NCBI RefSeq assembly: GCF_039544165.1 | Contig: NZ_BAABLD010000005.1 | Location: forward strand, 1 to 64,000 | Direction: 5' to 3' | Length of the DNA: 64,000 bases | Origin: Viridibacterium curvum | Lineage (GTDB): Bacteria; Pseudomonadota; Gammaproteobacteria; Burkholderiales; Rhodocyclaceae | Part shown: one piece after another, positions 55,357 to 62,980 of the stretch | How positions within the stretch are numbered: the first letter of the stretch is position 1 | Layout: the number at the start of each line of letters is the position of its first letter | Notes under the pieces: generated by a model | Told to the model about the DNA's origin: nothing | What the model saw: only the letters and a program-made list of their open reading frames with translations | The model's database searches: none | Translations under genes and position numbers: made by a program

Positions 55357-56324
55357 GCTGTCTTGCCGATTTTTCTCTTCAACCAGCGCGGGGCGAAGTG
55401 CCGTAGCGCACGCAGCTTGCCGCTCAGCGAAAGCTGATCAAAGGCCAGTAGCGCGACGAGTTCGCGGTGATGGCTCATCCATTCGGATTTGTAGCTATCG
55501 TCGCCGGTCAGGAAGTCAATCTCGCTGACCTGGTCGACCGTCATGACGTGCTCGAACAAGGCCGCGGTCAGCACGGTGCCGACACCCAGCCTGGAAAAGC
55601 GGGCATCGTACGCGAGTTTGTAGATTGAGGCCGTCTGATCCTTCACGAACCAGACCTGCGCGGCTGCCGGCTCATCCCGCACATACAGCACAGCCAGGCG
55701 CAGGCTGCCTTGCGCAGCTGCCATGTGGCACAGCCCGGGCATGAAAGCCGGATAGGGCTCGGCTTCCTTCCAGCTGGAGGCGTAGACGCGGTTGTAGGCG
55801 GCGAGGGCTGCGTCGAGTGTCCGGCCCGCGTCGCGGATGATGTCGATGCGGAAGCCGGGGGTTGCGCGAAGTTTTGTCTGGCAGCGACGCAGGGTGTTGC
55901 GCAGACGCGAAGGGCGCTGCGCAAGGTAGTCTGACCAGGACAGGCCCGCACAAGGCAGGTACCAGTTCTTGCTGACCGGTAGCAGGTCCACGCGGAAGTC
56001 TTCTGCCACAAGTGCCTGCGAGAGCAGGGCCACGACGGGCGTGTCGCGGCGCATGGGGCGCAGCATGATGCGGGATGGCGCCTCGGCCCTGAGCTGTCGG
56101 GCGAAGGCACGCAGGGAGATTTCTGTCGGCTGAGAGCCTTCTTCAAAGCCGAAATCGGGGCTGTAGAAGTTGCTGCAGGATTCCAGCCCTCCGGGTACTC
56201 TCAGCAGGTGCATGCGCAGTCCTGCGGCATCCAGGATGTGGTGCGCAGCCCCGCCAGGCAGCCCGGCTTCCTTGAGCAAGGCGAACCAGCTCTTCTGCAG
56301 GAAGATGGACGTGGTGGCGGTCAT
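55353..56324 (-). CDS. GNAT-fold acyltransferase of the XrtA locus
   Basis: A 323-residue GNAT/FemAB-like protein. Segments: RPSRLRNTLRRCQTKL, YNRVYASSWKEAEPYPAFM, AAAQVWFVKDQTASIYKLAYD and EIDFLTGDDSYKSEWMSHHR. First gene of the minus-strand group, directly upstream of the ligase (4-bp overlap). It is a good candidate for transferring the acyl group made by the ligase/carrier pair onto a sugar amine, but that is inference. Confidence 0.83.
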   Translation of the reverse strand: MTATTSIFLQKSWFALLKEAGLPGGAAHHILDAAGLRMHLLRVPGGLESCSNFYSPDFGFEEGSQPTEISLRAFARQLRAEAPSRIMLRPMRRDTPVVALLSQALVAEDFRVDLLPVSKNWYLPCAGLSWSDYLAQRPSRLRNTLRRCQTKLRATPGFRIDIIRDAGRTLDAALAAYNRVYASSWKEAEPYPAFMPGLCHMAAAQGSLRLAVLYVRDEPAAAQVWFVKDQTASIYKLAYDARFSRLGVGTVLTAALFEHVMTVDQVSEIDFLTGDDSYKSEWMSHHRELVALLAFDQLSLSGKLRALRHFAPRWLKRKIGKTA

Positions 56325-56372
56325 CGACGGAGTCCGTGCGGCATGTCAGGGGTAGGCGGGCAGCGGGCGGCC

Positions 56373-56378
56373 TATAAT
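56373..56378 (+). promoter_or_regulatory. Candidate -10 element (TATAAT) for the carrier-protein operon
   Basis: A perfect TATAAT in the 131-bp gap between divergent genes, with expected start near 56385. No good -35 is visible 16-18 bp upstream, so an activator may be required. The opposite strand reads ATTATA here and fits less well. Confidence 0.45.
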
Positions 56379-56455
56379 ACCGGCCTTCTCGGAGGACGTT
56401 GTCGCGCAGGGCGTGCAGCGAGTCTCTATTTGCAGTCAGTTGCTGGAGTCTGGGT

Positions 56456-56704
56456 TTGGATATTCGCAAGGAACTCGCGGTCGTACTTGATGACGTGCTG
56501 GGCCTCAAGGGCCGCGCGCAGGGGTTCGTGGACAGCACGCCCCTGCTGGGTGCGCTGCCCGAGCTCGACTCGATGGCCGTGGTGGGCATCATCGCCGGCA
56601 TTGAGGAGCACTTCGGCGTCTATCTCGCCGACGATGAAATCGACGGTTCCAGCTTCGAGACCTTCGGTAGTCTGCTCAAGCTGGTACAGGACAAGATCGG
56701 CTGA
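56456..56704 (+). CDS. Acyl carrier protein, exosortase A-associated
   Basis: An 82-residue carrier protein. The phosphopantetheine attachment motif is ELDSMAVVGIIAGIEEHFG with Ser in DSM. The TTG at 56456 is chosen because GGAG lies 7 bp upstream and the length fits the family; an upstream TTG at 56399 would add 19 residues with no resemblance to carrier proteins. It is the likely partner of the acyl-CoA ligase on the opposite strand. First gene of a three-gene operon. Confidence 0.88.
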   Translation: MDIRKELAVVLDDVLGLKGRAQGFVDSTPLLGALPELDSMAVVGIIAGIEEHFGVYLADDEIDGSSFETFGSLLKLVQDKIG

Positions 56705-56713
56705 CGAGCCCAG

Positions 56714-57553
56714 ATGGAACCCTTCTATCTCCCGACACCGGAAGGGCGCATTTACGGACTGCATCTCCCTGCCAATGGCACGCCGCGCGGGGCATTGCTG
56801 TGGCTGCCGCCGTTCGCGGAAGAGGCTCACTGCGCCCGCCGCCATCTGGTGGCTGCCGCACGGGAATGTCAGGCAGAGGGTTTTTCCAGCCTGCTGATCG
56901 ATCCCTTGGGTACGGGAGAGAGTGACGACGATTTCGCCAGCGCGCGCTGGGATGTCTGGTGCCGGCATGTGGGGCTCGCCGCCGGCTGGTTGCGTGAGCG
57001 GGTGTCGGCGCCGTTGTGGTTGGCAGGGGTGCGCGCCGGCAATCTGCTGGCGGCCGATGTGGCCGCGCAGGTGATGCCCGCTGGTTTGCTGTGCTGGCAG
57101 CCCGCCATGGATGGCAGGACGGTGCTGGATAGCTTCCTGCGGCTCAAACTGGCTTCGACCTGGGCCGCCGACGCGGGCGGAAGTTTTGCCGGCAATGCTG
57201 CGAGCATTCTGGCTGATCTGCGCGATGAGCTGGCGGCGGGGCGCAGTGTGGACGTCGCAGGCTTTACGCTTTCTGCAGAGCTGGCCGGCGTGCTGGCATC
57301 ACGTGGCATGTCCTGGGCTGTCGATTGTGCGCCCCGACTGGCGTGTCTCGAATTCCGCTCCCTTCAGACAGATGGTGTCTTGCCGCCACACTCGCCGGGC
57401 TTGGCGCGACAGTGTGACAACTGGCGCTCGCAGGGCGTACAGGTTCTCAGCGAGGTCGTGGCGGCGCCGCAGTTCTGGTTGCAGCACGAGGCGCCGCTGA
57501 CGCCCGGACTGGGGCGTGCCAGCGCGGCCTTGATCGGGAAGCTGGCCGCATGA
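56714..57553 (+). CDS. Hydrolase 2, exosortase A-associated (alpha/beta fold)
   Basis: A 279-residue alpha/beta-hydrolase-fold protein, matching TIGR03101 by context and pattern (LWLPPFAEEAHCARRH, LLIDPLGTGESDDDF). At the nucleophile elbow, where active enzymes have GxSxG, it reads GVRAG (105-109) with Arg107 in place of Ser. It may therefore be non-catalytic or use another mechanism. Overlaps hydrolase 1 by 4 bp. Confidence 0.87.
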   Translation: MEPFYLPTPEGRIYGLHLPANGTPRGALLWLPPFAEEAHCARRHLVAAARECQAEGFSSLLIDPLGTGESDDDFASARWDVWCRHVGLAAGWLRERVSAPLWLAGVRAGNLLAADVAAQVMPAGLLCWQPAMDGRTVLDSFLRLKLASTWAADAGGSFAGNAASILADLRDELAAGRSVDVAGFTLSAELAGVLASRGMSWAVDCAPRLACLEFRSLQTDGVLPPHSPGLARQCDNWRSQGVQVLSEVVAAPQFWLQHEAPLTPGLGRASAALIGKLAA

Positions 57554-58389
57554 CGCTGACCACGACTTTCCCCATCGTCTTTTCGCTCGCACAGAAGCAT
57601 GCGCCGCGGCTGGTGGGCACGGTGCATCCGCCAGCGGGAGGAGCTCGCGGGCCCGGTGTTGTTTTCGTGACAGGCGGGATGCAGACGCGGGCTGGCAGTC
57701 ATCGCGGTTTCATTTCGCTGGCGCGCGTGCTGGCCGCCAGCGGTTTTCCCGTGTTGCGCTTCGATCTACCCGGACTGGGCGACGCCGAAGGCGAGGTGCG
57801 CGATTTTGCGGATAACGCGGATGTCATTCAGGCCGCGATGGACGCCCTGATCGCAGCGGTGCCCGGCACCGAGCGGGTGGTGTTGTGGGGGCTCTGTGAC
57901 GGCGCCAGTGCGGCCGCCTTGTTTGCGCGCGACGCGCCGCGTGTCGCCGGCTTGTTCCTGGTGAACCCCTGGCTGCAGTCGGAGCAGGCGCAAGCCAGAG
58001 CGATGCGGGGGTATTACCGCCAGCGCTTCCTGTCGCCGGAGTTCTGGCGCAAGTTGTTGAGCGGTCGGGTCGGCGTCGTTGCGGCTCTGCAGGGTTACGT
58101 CACGAACTGGTGGCGTGCCCGGTCTGCGGCTCCCCAGGCGACGCCAGAGAGCCAGGTCGAGTCACTCGCGGTCCGCTTGCTGGCGGCGCTGGATGGGTGC
58201 GCCGTGAAACTGCAGATTGTGGTCGCCGGTCAGGATCTGACGGGACGAGCCTTCCTCCAGATCGCCGAGGGACGCAACTTGCCGCTCTCGCAAGTTGAAG
58301 AGGCTGATCACACTTTCTCGTCTGTCGCAGCGCAGCTGCGGCTTGAGGTATTGAGCCAGCAGTTTCTCGAGTCCTTCTGCGCAAGCTGA
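57550..58389 (+). CDS. Hydrolase 1, exosortase A-associated (alpha/beta fold)
   Basis: A 279-residue alpha/beta hydrolase, matching TIGR03100. The elbow reads GLCDGAS, so the predicted nucleophile is Cys116, as in dienelactone hydrolases. An Asp pair in FDLPGLGDAEG and a late His (EADHTFSS) could complete a Cys-His-Asp triad. Possibly a thioesterase releasing or transferring the product from the carrier protein. It ends 16 bp before a convergent gene. Confidence 0.88.
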   Translation: MTLTTTFPIVFSLAQKHAPRLVGTVHPPAGGARGPGVVFVTGGMQTRAGSHRGFISLARVLAASGFPVLRFDLPGLGDAEGEVRDFADNADVIQAAMDALIAAVPGTERVVLWGLCDGASAAALFARDAPRVAGLFLVNPWLQSEQAQARAMRGYYRQRFLSPEFWRKLLSGRVGVVAALQGYVTNWWRARSAAPQATPESQVESLAVRLLAALDGCAVKLQIVVAGQDLTGRAFLQIAEGRNLPLSQVEEADHTFSSVAAQLRLEVLSQQFLESFCAS

Positions 58390-58405
58390 GTCGCGTGGCG
58401 GACTC

Positions 58406-58771
58406 TCAACTGCGGGCGACGACGAACACGCCAGCGCAGATCAGCGCGACGCCGACCAGCCGTTGCGGCGTGACCTGCTCGCCCATCATGAAGCCGACGG
58501 CGGCGGTGAAGAAGAAACCCAGCCCCACCAGCGGGTAAGCCTTGCTGACGTCCCACTTCGACAGAACGGCCAGCCACACCATGGCACCGAGCGCGTAGAG
58601 CGCAAGTCCGCCGAAAACGTACTTGTCGAAGAGCACGGCGAACACGGTGCGGATCGTGGAAGGCTCGGCCAGCGTGGCCTTGAGCGCAGCGCCTGACATG
58701 CCGGCCTTGAGTGAGAACTGGGCTGCGACCGAAAAGAGGATGCTGACAATGGCGATGATGAGGGTCTTCAT
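58406..58771 (-). CDS. Small EamA/SMR-type membrane transporter
   Basis: A 121-residue protein with four transmembrane helices, similar in layout to ArnE/ArnF flippase subunits and small multidrug resistance proteins. Segments: LFSVAAQFSLKAGMSG, WLAVLSKWDVSKAYPLVGLGF and VGVALICAGVFVVA. It is last of a minus-strand group after the GT-C and HAD-UbiA genes, so it may flip the lipid-linked sugar they use. Confidence 0.8.
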   Translation of the reverse strand: MKTLIIAIVSILFSVAAQFSLKAGMSGAALKATLAEPSTIRTVFAVLFDKYVFGGLALYALGAMVWLAVLSKWDVSKAYPLVGLGFFFTAAVGFMMGEQVTPQRLVGVALICAGVFVVARS

Positions 58772-58794
58772 GGTTCTGGTTGTGCTGCCTGGGC

Positions 58795-60396
58795 TCAGCG
58801 TTGCGACTTGATCGTGTGGTTGATGATGGGCAAGTCGATGCTTTGCTCACGCGGACCTGTAGCGACCGGGCCGAGGTTTTCGTAGATCACGAGTTCTTTC
58901 TCGTGCGCCGGGTAGTTGGCGGGCGTGTCAAAGCGTGCCACCTGCCTGAACTGCGCGCTGGCGATGACCCGCTCGAAGCGCTGCATGGCAGGCAGGTCGT
59001 TCCAGAAACCGGGCTGTACGACGAGGTACTTCACACCCAGCTTGTTGAGCTGTTCGGAGATGTCGGCCTCGCTCAGTGGCTTTTCTTCAACGCCCAGTTC
59101 GCGGCGCACAGCGACGCGCAGCAGGATCTTGTCGGCGCGCACGACGGTGAGATCACGCCGGTCTTCGCGTTCGCGCATGTTGAAGACGAAGGAACCGTCG
59201 CGGTAACCGGAGAACAGCACGGCGCTGTCGCGTGGGGCATGTTGGGCCACCCAGTCGACGACCTGTGCATAGCCCTCGACCTTGAGCACGGGACGGAAGA
59301 AAACGGTTTGCACAACGACGGCGAGGCTCAATGCCGCCAGCGCAGCGGTGGCCAGCGAGGCGCGCGGCAGGCGCGTCAGCAGGAAAGCTGCGAGGGCCAC
59401 CACGGGCGGCAGGATGAAGACGCTGTGGCGCGCTTCCTTGAGGTCGATGGCGGAGAAGAACAGGTAGCCCACGACAAACCAGCTCAGCCAGAAGAAGGCG
59501 TCACCGCGCTGCAGATCCTTGCGTGCCAGCCAGCGTGCAGCGACGAGGCCGCCAATGGCGACAGCGAGCACCGGCACGCCGAGTTGCCCCGGCAGCTGCT
59601 TGAGGTACCACAGCCAGCCAGCGAGGCTGCGACGCGACACTTCGGCATCGGCAATGCCGCTGACCGATTGCACATTGGCCTGCCCGAACTTGAGTGTCAG
59701 CACGACGAGGGGCACCAGTGCCAGCACCGCAGCAATGGCGATGAACCACAGTTTGCGATCACGCAGCGCACTCAGGCCGCGATCATGCAGCAGGCACAGC
59801 AGATAGACCGGGCCGAGGAAGGCGGCCGTGATCTTGGTGTACATCGCGGCGACCAGCAGGAAGATGGCGAGCGTCAGGTGCAGCGTGCGGCCTGCGCGCC
59901 GGTAGTGCATGAAGCAGACGGCGCTCCAGATCATGAAGGCCAGCGCTGGCACTTCGAGCATGACCTGGCGACCCCAGAATGCGATTTCGGGCGCGCACAC
60001 CAGCAGCGCCGCCGCGAGCGCGGCCTGCGTGTCGGGTAGCCAGAAGCGGAACAGGCGCCAGCAACCCCATGCAAATGCCATGTAGTGCAGGCAGACGACC
60101 AGCAAGGCCGTCTCGTGCGAGACACCGAACAGGGCATAGAACGGTGCGCTGATGACGTAGAACAATGGGGGGTAGAACAGGATGGTCAGTGCCGGGTACT
60201 GCGCGTAGTAGGCATAGGCGTAACCAGAGGGATCGCGCCAGGGCATCGCGAGGACGAGGTCCTTAACGAAGACGCCGTTGAGCGCGTGGCGTGGTGCATC
60301 GCTCCAGTAGAAGGCGCCATCGTGCGGGGCGCCGAGGAACAACAGGGCGGTGCCGACAAGCAGCAGGGCAAGTAGCAGGCGGGGATGGAGGTTCAT
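58795..60396 (-). CDS. GT-C glycosyltransferase, ArnT/PMT (GT39)-like
   Basis: A 533-residue membrane glycosyltransferase. After the first helix comes the acidic motif YWSDAPRHALNGVF, followed by about eleven more helices (e.g. LLVVCLHYMAFAWGCW, FLLVAAMYTKITAAFLGP) and a C-terminal periplasmic domain (about 390-533). Such enzymes transfer a sugar from a polyprenyl-phosphate donor to a periplasmic acceptor. The donor may be made by the upstream HAD-UbiA protein (12-bp gap). Acceptor unknown. Confidence 0.85.
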   Translation of the reverse strand: MNLHPRLLLALLLVGTALLFLGAPHDGAFYWSDAPRHALNGVFVKDLVLAMPWRDPSGYAYAYYAQYPALTILFYPPLFYVISAPFYALFGVSHETALLVVCLHYMAFAWGCWRLFRFWLPDTQAALAAALLVCAPEIAFWGRQVMLEVPALAFMIWSAVCFMHYRRAGRTLHLTLAIFLLVAAMYTKITAAFLGPVYLLCLLHDRGLSALRDRKLWFIAIAAVLALVPLVVLTLKFGQANVQSVSGIADAEVSRRSLAGWLWYLKQLPGQLGVPVLAVAIGGLVAARWLARKDLQRGDAFFWLSWFVVGYLFFSAIDLKEARHSVFILPPVVALAAFLLTRLPRASLATAALAALSLAVVVQTVFFRPVLKVEGYAQVVDWVAQHAPRDSAVLFSGYRDGSFVFNMREREDRRDLTVVRADKILLRVAVRRELGVEEKPLSEADISEQLNKLGVKYLVVQPGFWNDLPAMQRFERVIASAQFRQVARFDTPANYPAHEKELVIYENLGPVATGPREQSIDLPIINHTIKSQR

Positions 60397-60408
60397 GGTG
60401 TGCGGGCC

Positions 60409-61833
60409 TTACATCGCGACCAGTACGGCGGCGGCCATGGCGACGAAGCTGGCCCAGCTGCCGCGGTCACGCAGGCTGAAAACGATGGGGTCGTCATGCA
60501 TCTGGCCGCGTGTGGTCTTCATCCACAGGCGCGATATCCAGTACAGCATGAATGGGCAGAGCAGCCACAGCAGGTGCGGACGGCTGTAGTGGGAGGCGAC
60601 GTAGGGCGAGTCGACGTAGAGCGCCAGCACCAGCACCGACAGATAGCCCGCTGAAGCGCCGAGGCTGATGACGGTCTGCAGGTCGCTGCGGCCATAGTCA
60701 CGGCCCTTGGCGTGTTCGCGTTCCAGCTTCTCCATGGCGACCAGTTCGGAAGCACGCTTGACGAGGGCAAGGCTGAGGAAGACGAACATCGAGAAGGCCA
60801 GCAGCCAGGACGACAGCGGCACGTCAATGGCGACAGCCCCCGCCATGATGCGCAGGGTATAGAGGCCAGCGAGCAGCAGCACATCGATCAGCATGTAGGT
60901 CTTGAAGTACAGCGAGTACGACAGTGTGACGACGAGGTAGCCCAGCAGCACGAGCAGGAAATTCGGCGACACCCAGCAAGCCGCTGCGATGCCTGCGGCG
61001 AGGAGCAAGCCCATCACGATGATGCCGCTGGTGATGCTGATGTCGCCCGCAGCGAACGGACGGCGACACTTGCGCGGGTGACGACGATCACTCGGCAGGT
61101 CGAGCAGGTCGTTGAACATGTAGGTTGCCGAAGCCACCAGGCCGAAGGCCAGGAAGGCCACGCCGACCGTGACGAAGCTCTGCGCGTTGAACGCATGTGC
61201 GGTGAGCAGCGGCACACCGATCAGCAGATTCTTGAGCCACTGGTAGAGCCGGGCTTCCTTGATCCAGGCGCGCAGTGCAGTGGGACGGTTCTCGAAGACG
61301 CGTTCGACGTCGCCGCGCGCGCGCGCACCCGTTTCGACGCCACTGCCGGGATTGACGACGATGGCCTTGCGTGACTTTTCCCAGATCGGGTAGTCGGCGG
61401 TGGCATTGCCGGCGTAGTCAAAGATCGGGCTGATTGCGACAATGGCTTTGAGCTTCTCGCTGCCGCGCATGTTGCGTTCGCCATCGCTGGCGATGACACC
61501 GCGAAACAGGCCGACGCGGTCAGCAACCGGTTGAGCGAGGCGGGCATCCGAGGCGGTTGCGAGCCAGATCTCGCGTCCGTTGGCAGCTTCGGCCTGCAGA
61601 TATTCGACGAATTGCGCGTGCAGAGGCAGTGAGTCCGACTCCAGTGTGACACGTGCGGCGATCTGCGCTTTGAGGTGGGCCTTGCCACGCAGCAGCCAGC
61701 CAAGCATGGGCAACAGCATCCAGGGCTGCTGCTTGAGCAGCGCCAGCGCGCTCTCGACGAGCAGATCAGTCTTGATCAGGGTGCCGTCGAGGTCGACGAA
61801 AAGTGGGGGCAGAGAGGGAGGCTGGCCGGACAT
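60409..61833 (-). CDS. HAD phosphatase / UbiA prenyltransferase fusion
   Basis: A 474-residue fusion. Residues about 8-185 are a HAD phosphatase-like domain with the nucleophile motif FVDLDGTLIKTD. Residues about 190-474 are a UbiA-family membrane prenyltransferase with the first Asp-rich motif MFNDLLDLPSDRRHP and about eight helices. The pattern resembles decaprenyl-phosphate phosphoribose synthase with the next enzyme, the phosphatase, fused to it. It would make a polyprenyl-phosphate pentose for the GT-C enzyme. Substrate is inferred. Confidence 0.85.
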   Translation of the reverse strand: MSGQPPSLPPLFVDLDGTLIKTDLLVESALALLKQQPWMLLPMLGWLLRGKAHLKAQIAARVTLESDSLPLHAQFVEYLQAEAANGREIWLATASDARLAQPVADRVGLFRGVIASDGERNMRGSEKLKAIVAISPIFDYAGNATADYPIWEKSRKAIVVNPGSGVETGARARGDVERVFENRPTALRAWIKEARLYQWLKNLLIGVPLLTAHAFNAQSFVTVGVAFLAFGLVASATYMFNDLLDLPSDRRHPRKCRRPFAAGDISITSGIIVMGLLLAAGIAAACWVSPNFLLVLLGYLVVTLSYSLYFKTYMLIDVLLLAGLYTLRIMAGAVAIDVPLSSWLLAFSMFVFLSLALVKRASELVAMEKLEREHAKGRDYGRSDLQTVISLGASAGYLSVLVLALYVDSPYVASHYSRPHLLWLLCPFMLYWISRLWMKTTRGQMHDDPIVFSLRDRGSWASFVAMAAAVLVAM

Positions 61834-61950
61834 GTCGGGGGCGGGTGGGTGATCGGGACGATGTGGGCCCCTCGTGAGGCCGCGCAGAGCATAGCGTTTT
61901 GCTGCGTCTGCGGTGTGAAATATGCCTTCAGGTACGGCGAGCTGCCAGAG

Positions 61951-62979
61951 CTATTTCGCTGGGCTGGCGAAGAGTGGCGCACTGGCGCGCGCCACGATGC
62001 CCATGGCGAGGGGGTTCCAGTGTTTGTCGTAGGGGCCGACTTCCAGTCGCAGCGGGCTGGCCTTGTAGTGCGCGGCGAAGAGTGGCGCGGTGTCGACGAT
62101 CGGAACGCCGGCCGTTGCGGCGGCTGCCTTGAAACGTGTCAGTACGCGCGAGCTGGGCGTACGTCCTGCGTGGATGGCTTCGCGGTCGCTGTCCAGCACG
62201 AGCACGAACCGGGTGTCCGGCATGGCGGCCAGGCCTGCAAAGAAGCGATGGATGATTTCGTCGGCAGCCTTGTCGTCGATCTGGTCTTCCGGCGGTACGG
62301 ACGTCTGGTGCGGGGCTTGCGGATTGCGCGGCGGGAACAGCTGGGCTCCCAGCGCTTCGGGTTTGATGCGTAGCTGCGAGAAGAAGTATTGCGCCAGCGC
62401 CGACTCGCGTGCCAGCGCCTTCAGCTTGCCAGCAGGTGCCTGCCGGTCGTTGCCAGGCTGCAGCGTGGTGACGTCGAGGCAGGGGCCATGCGTGTTGCCC
62501 GAGCCGCACAGGGTTTGCCGGACGTCGCTGCGTTCGACGACGATGAGGAATGTGCGGATGCCGAAGCGTTCTTGCGCAAAGCGTGCGCGGGCCAGGTAGT
62601 CGAACAGTGACGAGCCGGGGCCACCCATGGCGTACACCGGCGTCTGGGCCAGTTCGCGCTCCAGCTGACGGGACAGTCGATCCGCTTCGGGCAGCATGTT
62701 GGCCTCGACGAAGCTGTCGCCAATGACCGCAATGGCCGAAGGGTCGTGTGTGAAGTCGCGGCTGTCGAGAAAGCCTGCGTTATTGCTGCGCAGGTGCTGG
62801 GCGTTCTTGAGGTCCCAGCCTGATGACAGGGTAAAACTGTGATGGGCCGGGTAGGTGATGATGTCGGGCGCGAAGTGGTAGGCCGTATGTGTAGCTGTCG
62901 ACACCGGCAACGCGCGGCACAGCAGCTCCAGCAGGACCAGGGCTGCCATGACACCGGCGAGGAAGCGGAGTGCGCGCAT
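61951..62979 (-). CDS. AlgX/SGNH-like O-acetyltransferase partner
   Basis: A 342-residue protein with an N-terminal membrane anchor (LAGVMAALVLLELLCRAL) and a periplasmic SGNH-like domain: IAVIGDSFVEANM with Ser, YAMGGPGSSLFDY and C-terminal DKHWNPLAMG carrying the Asp-His pair. It resembles AlgX/AlgJ-type enzymes that place acetyl groups on polysaccharide. The ATG at 62979 is 1 bp after the MBOAT stop. Together they form an O-acetylation pair. Confidence 0.82.
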   Translation of the reverse strand: MRALRFLAGVMAALVLLELLCRALPVSTATHTAYHFAPDIITYPAHHSFTLSSGWDLKNAQHLRSNNAGFLDSRDFTHDPSAIAVIGDSFVEANMLPEADRLSRQLERELAQTPVYAMGGPGSSLFDYLARARFAQERFGIRTFLIVVERSDVRQTLCGSGNTHGPCLDVTTLQPGNDRQAPAGKLKALARESALAQYFFSQLRIKPEALGAQLFPPRNPQAPHQTSVPPEDQIDDKAADEIIHRFFAGLAAMPDTRFVLVLDSDREAIHAGRTPSSRVLTRFKAAAATAGVPIVDTAPLFAAHYKASPLRLEVGPYDKHWNPLAMGIVARASAPLFASPAK

Positions 62980-62980
62980 G

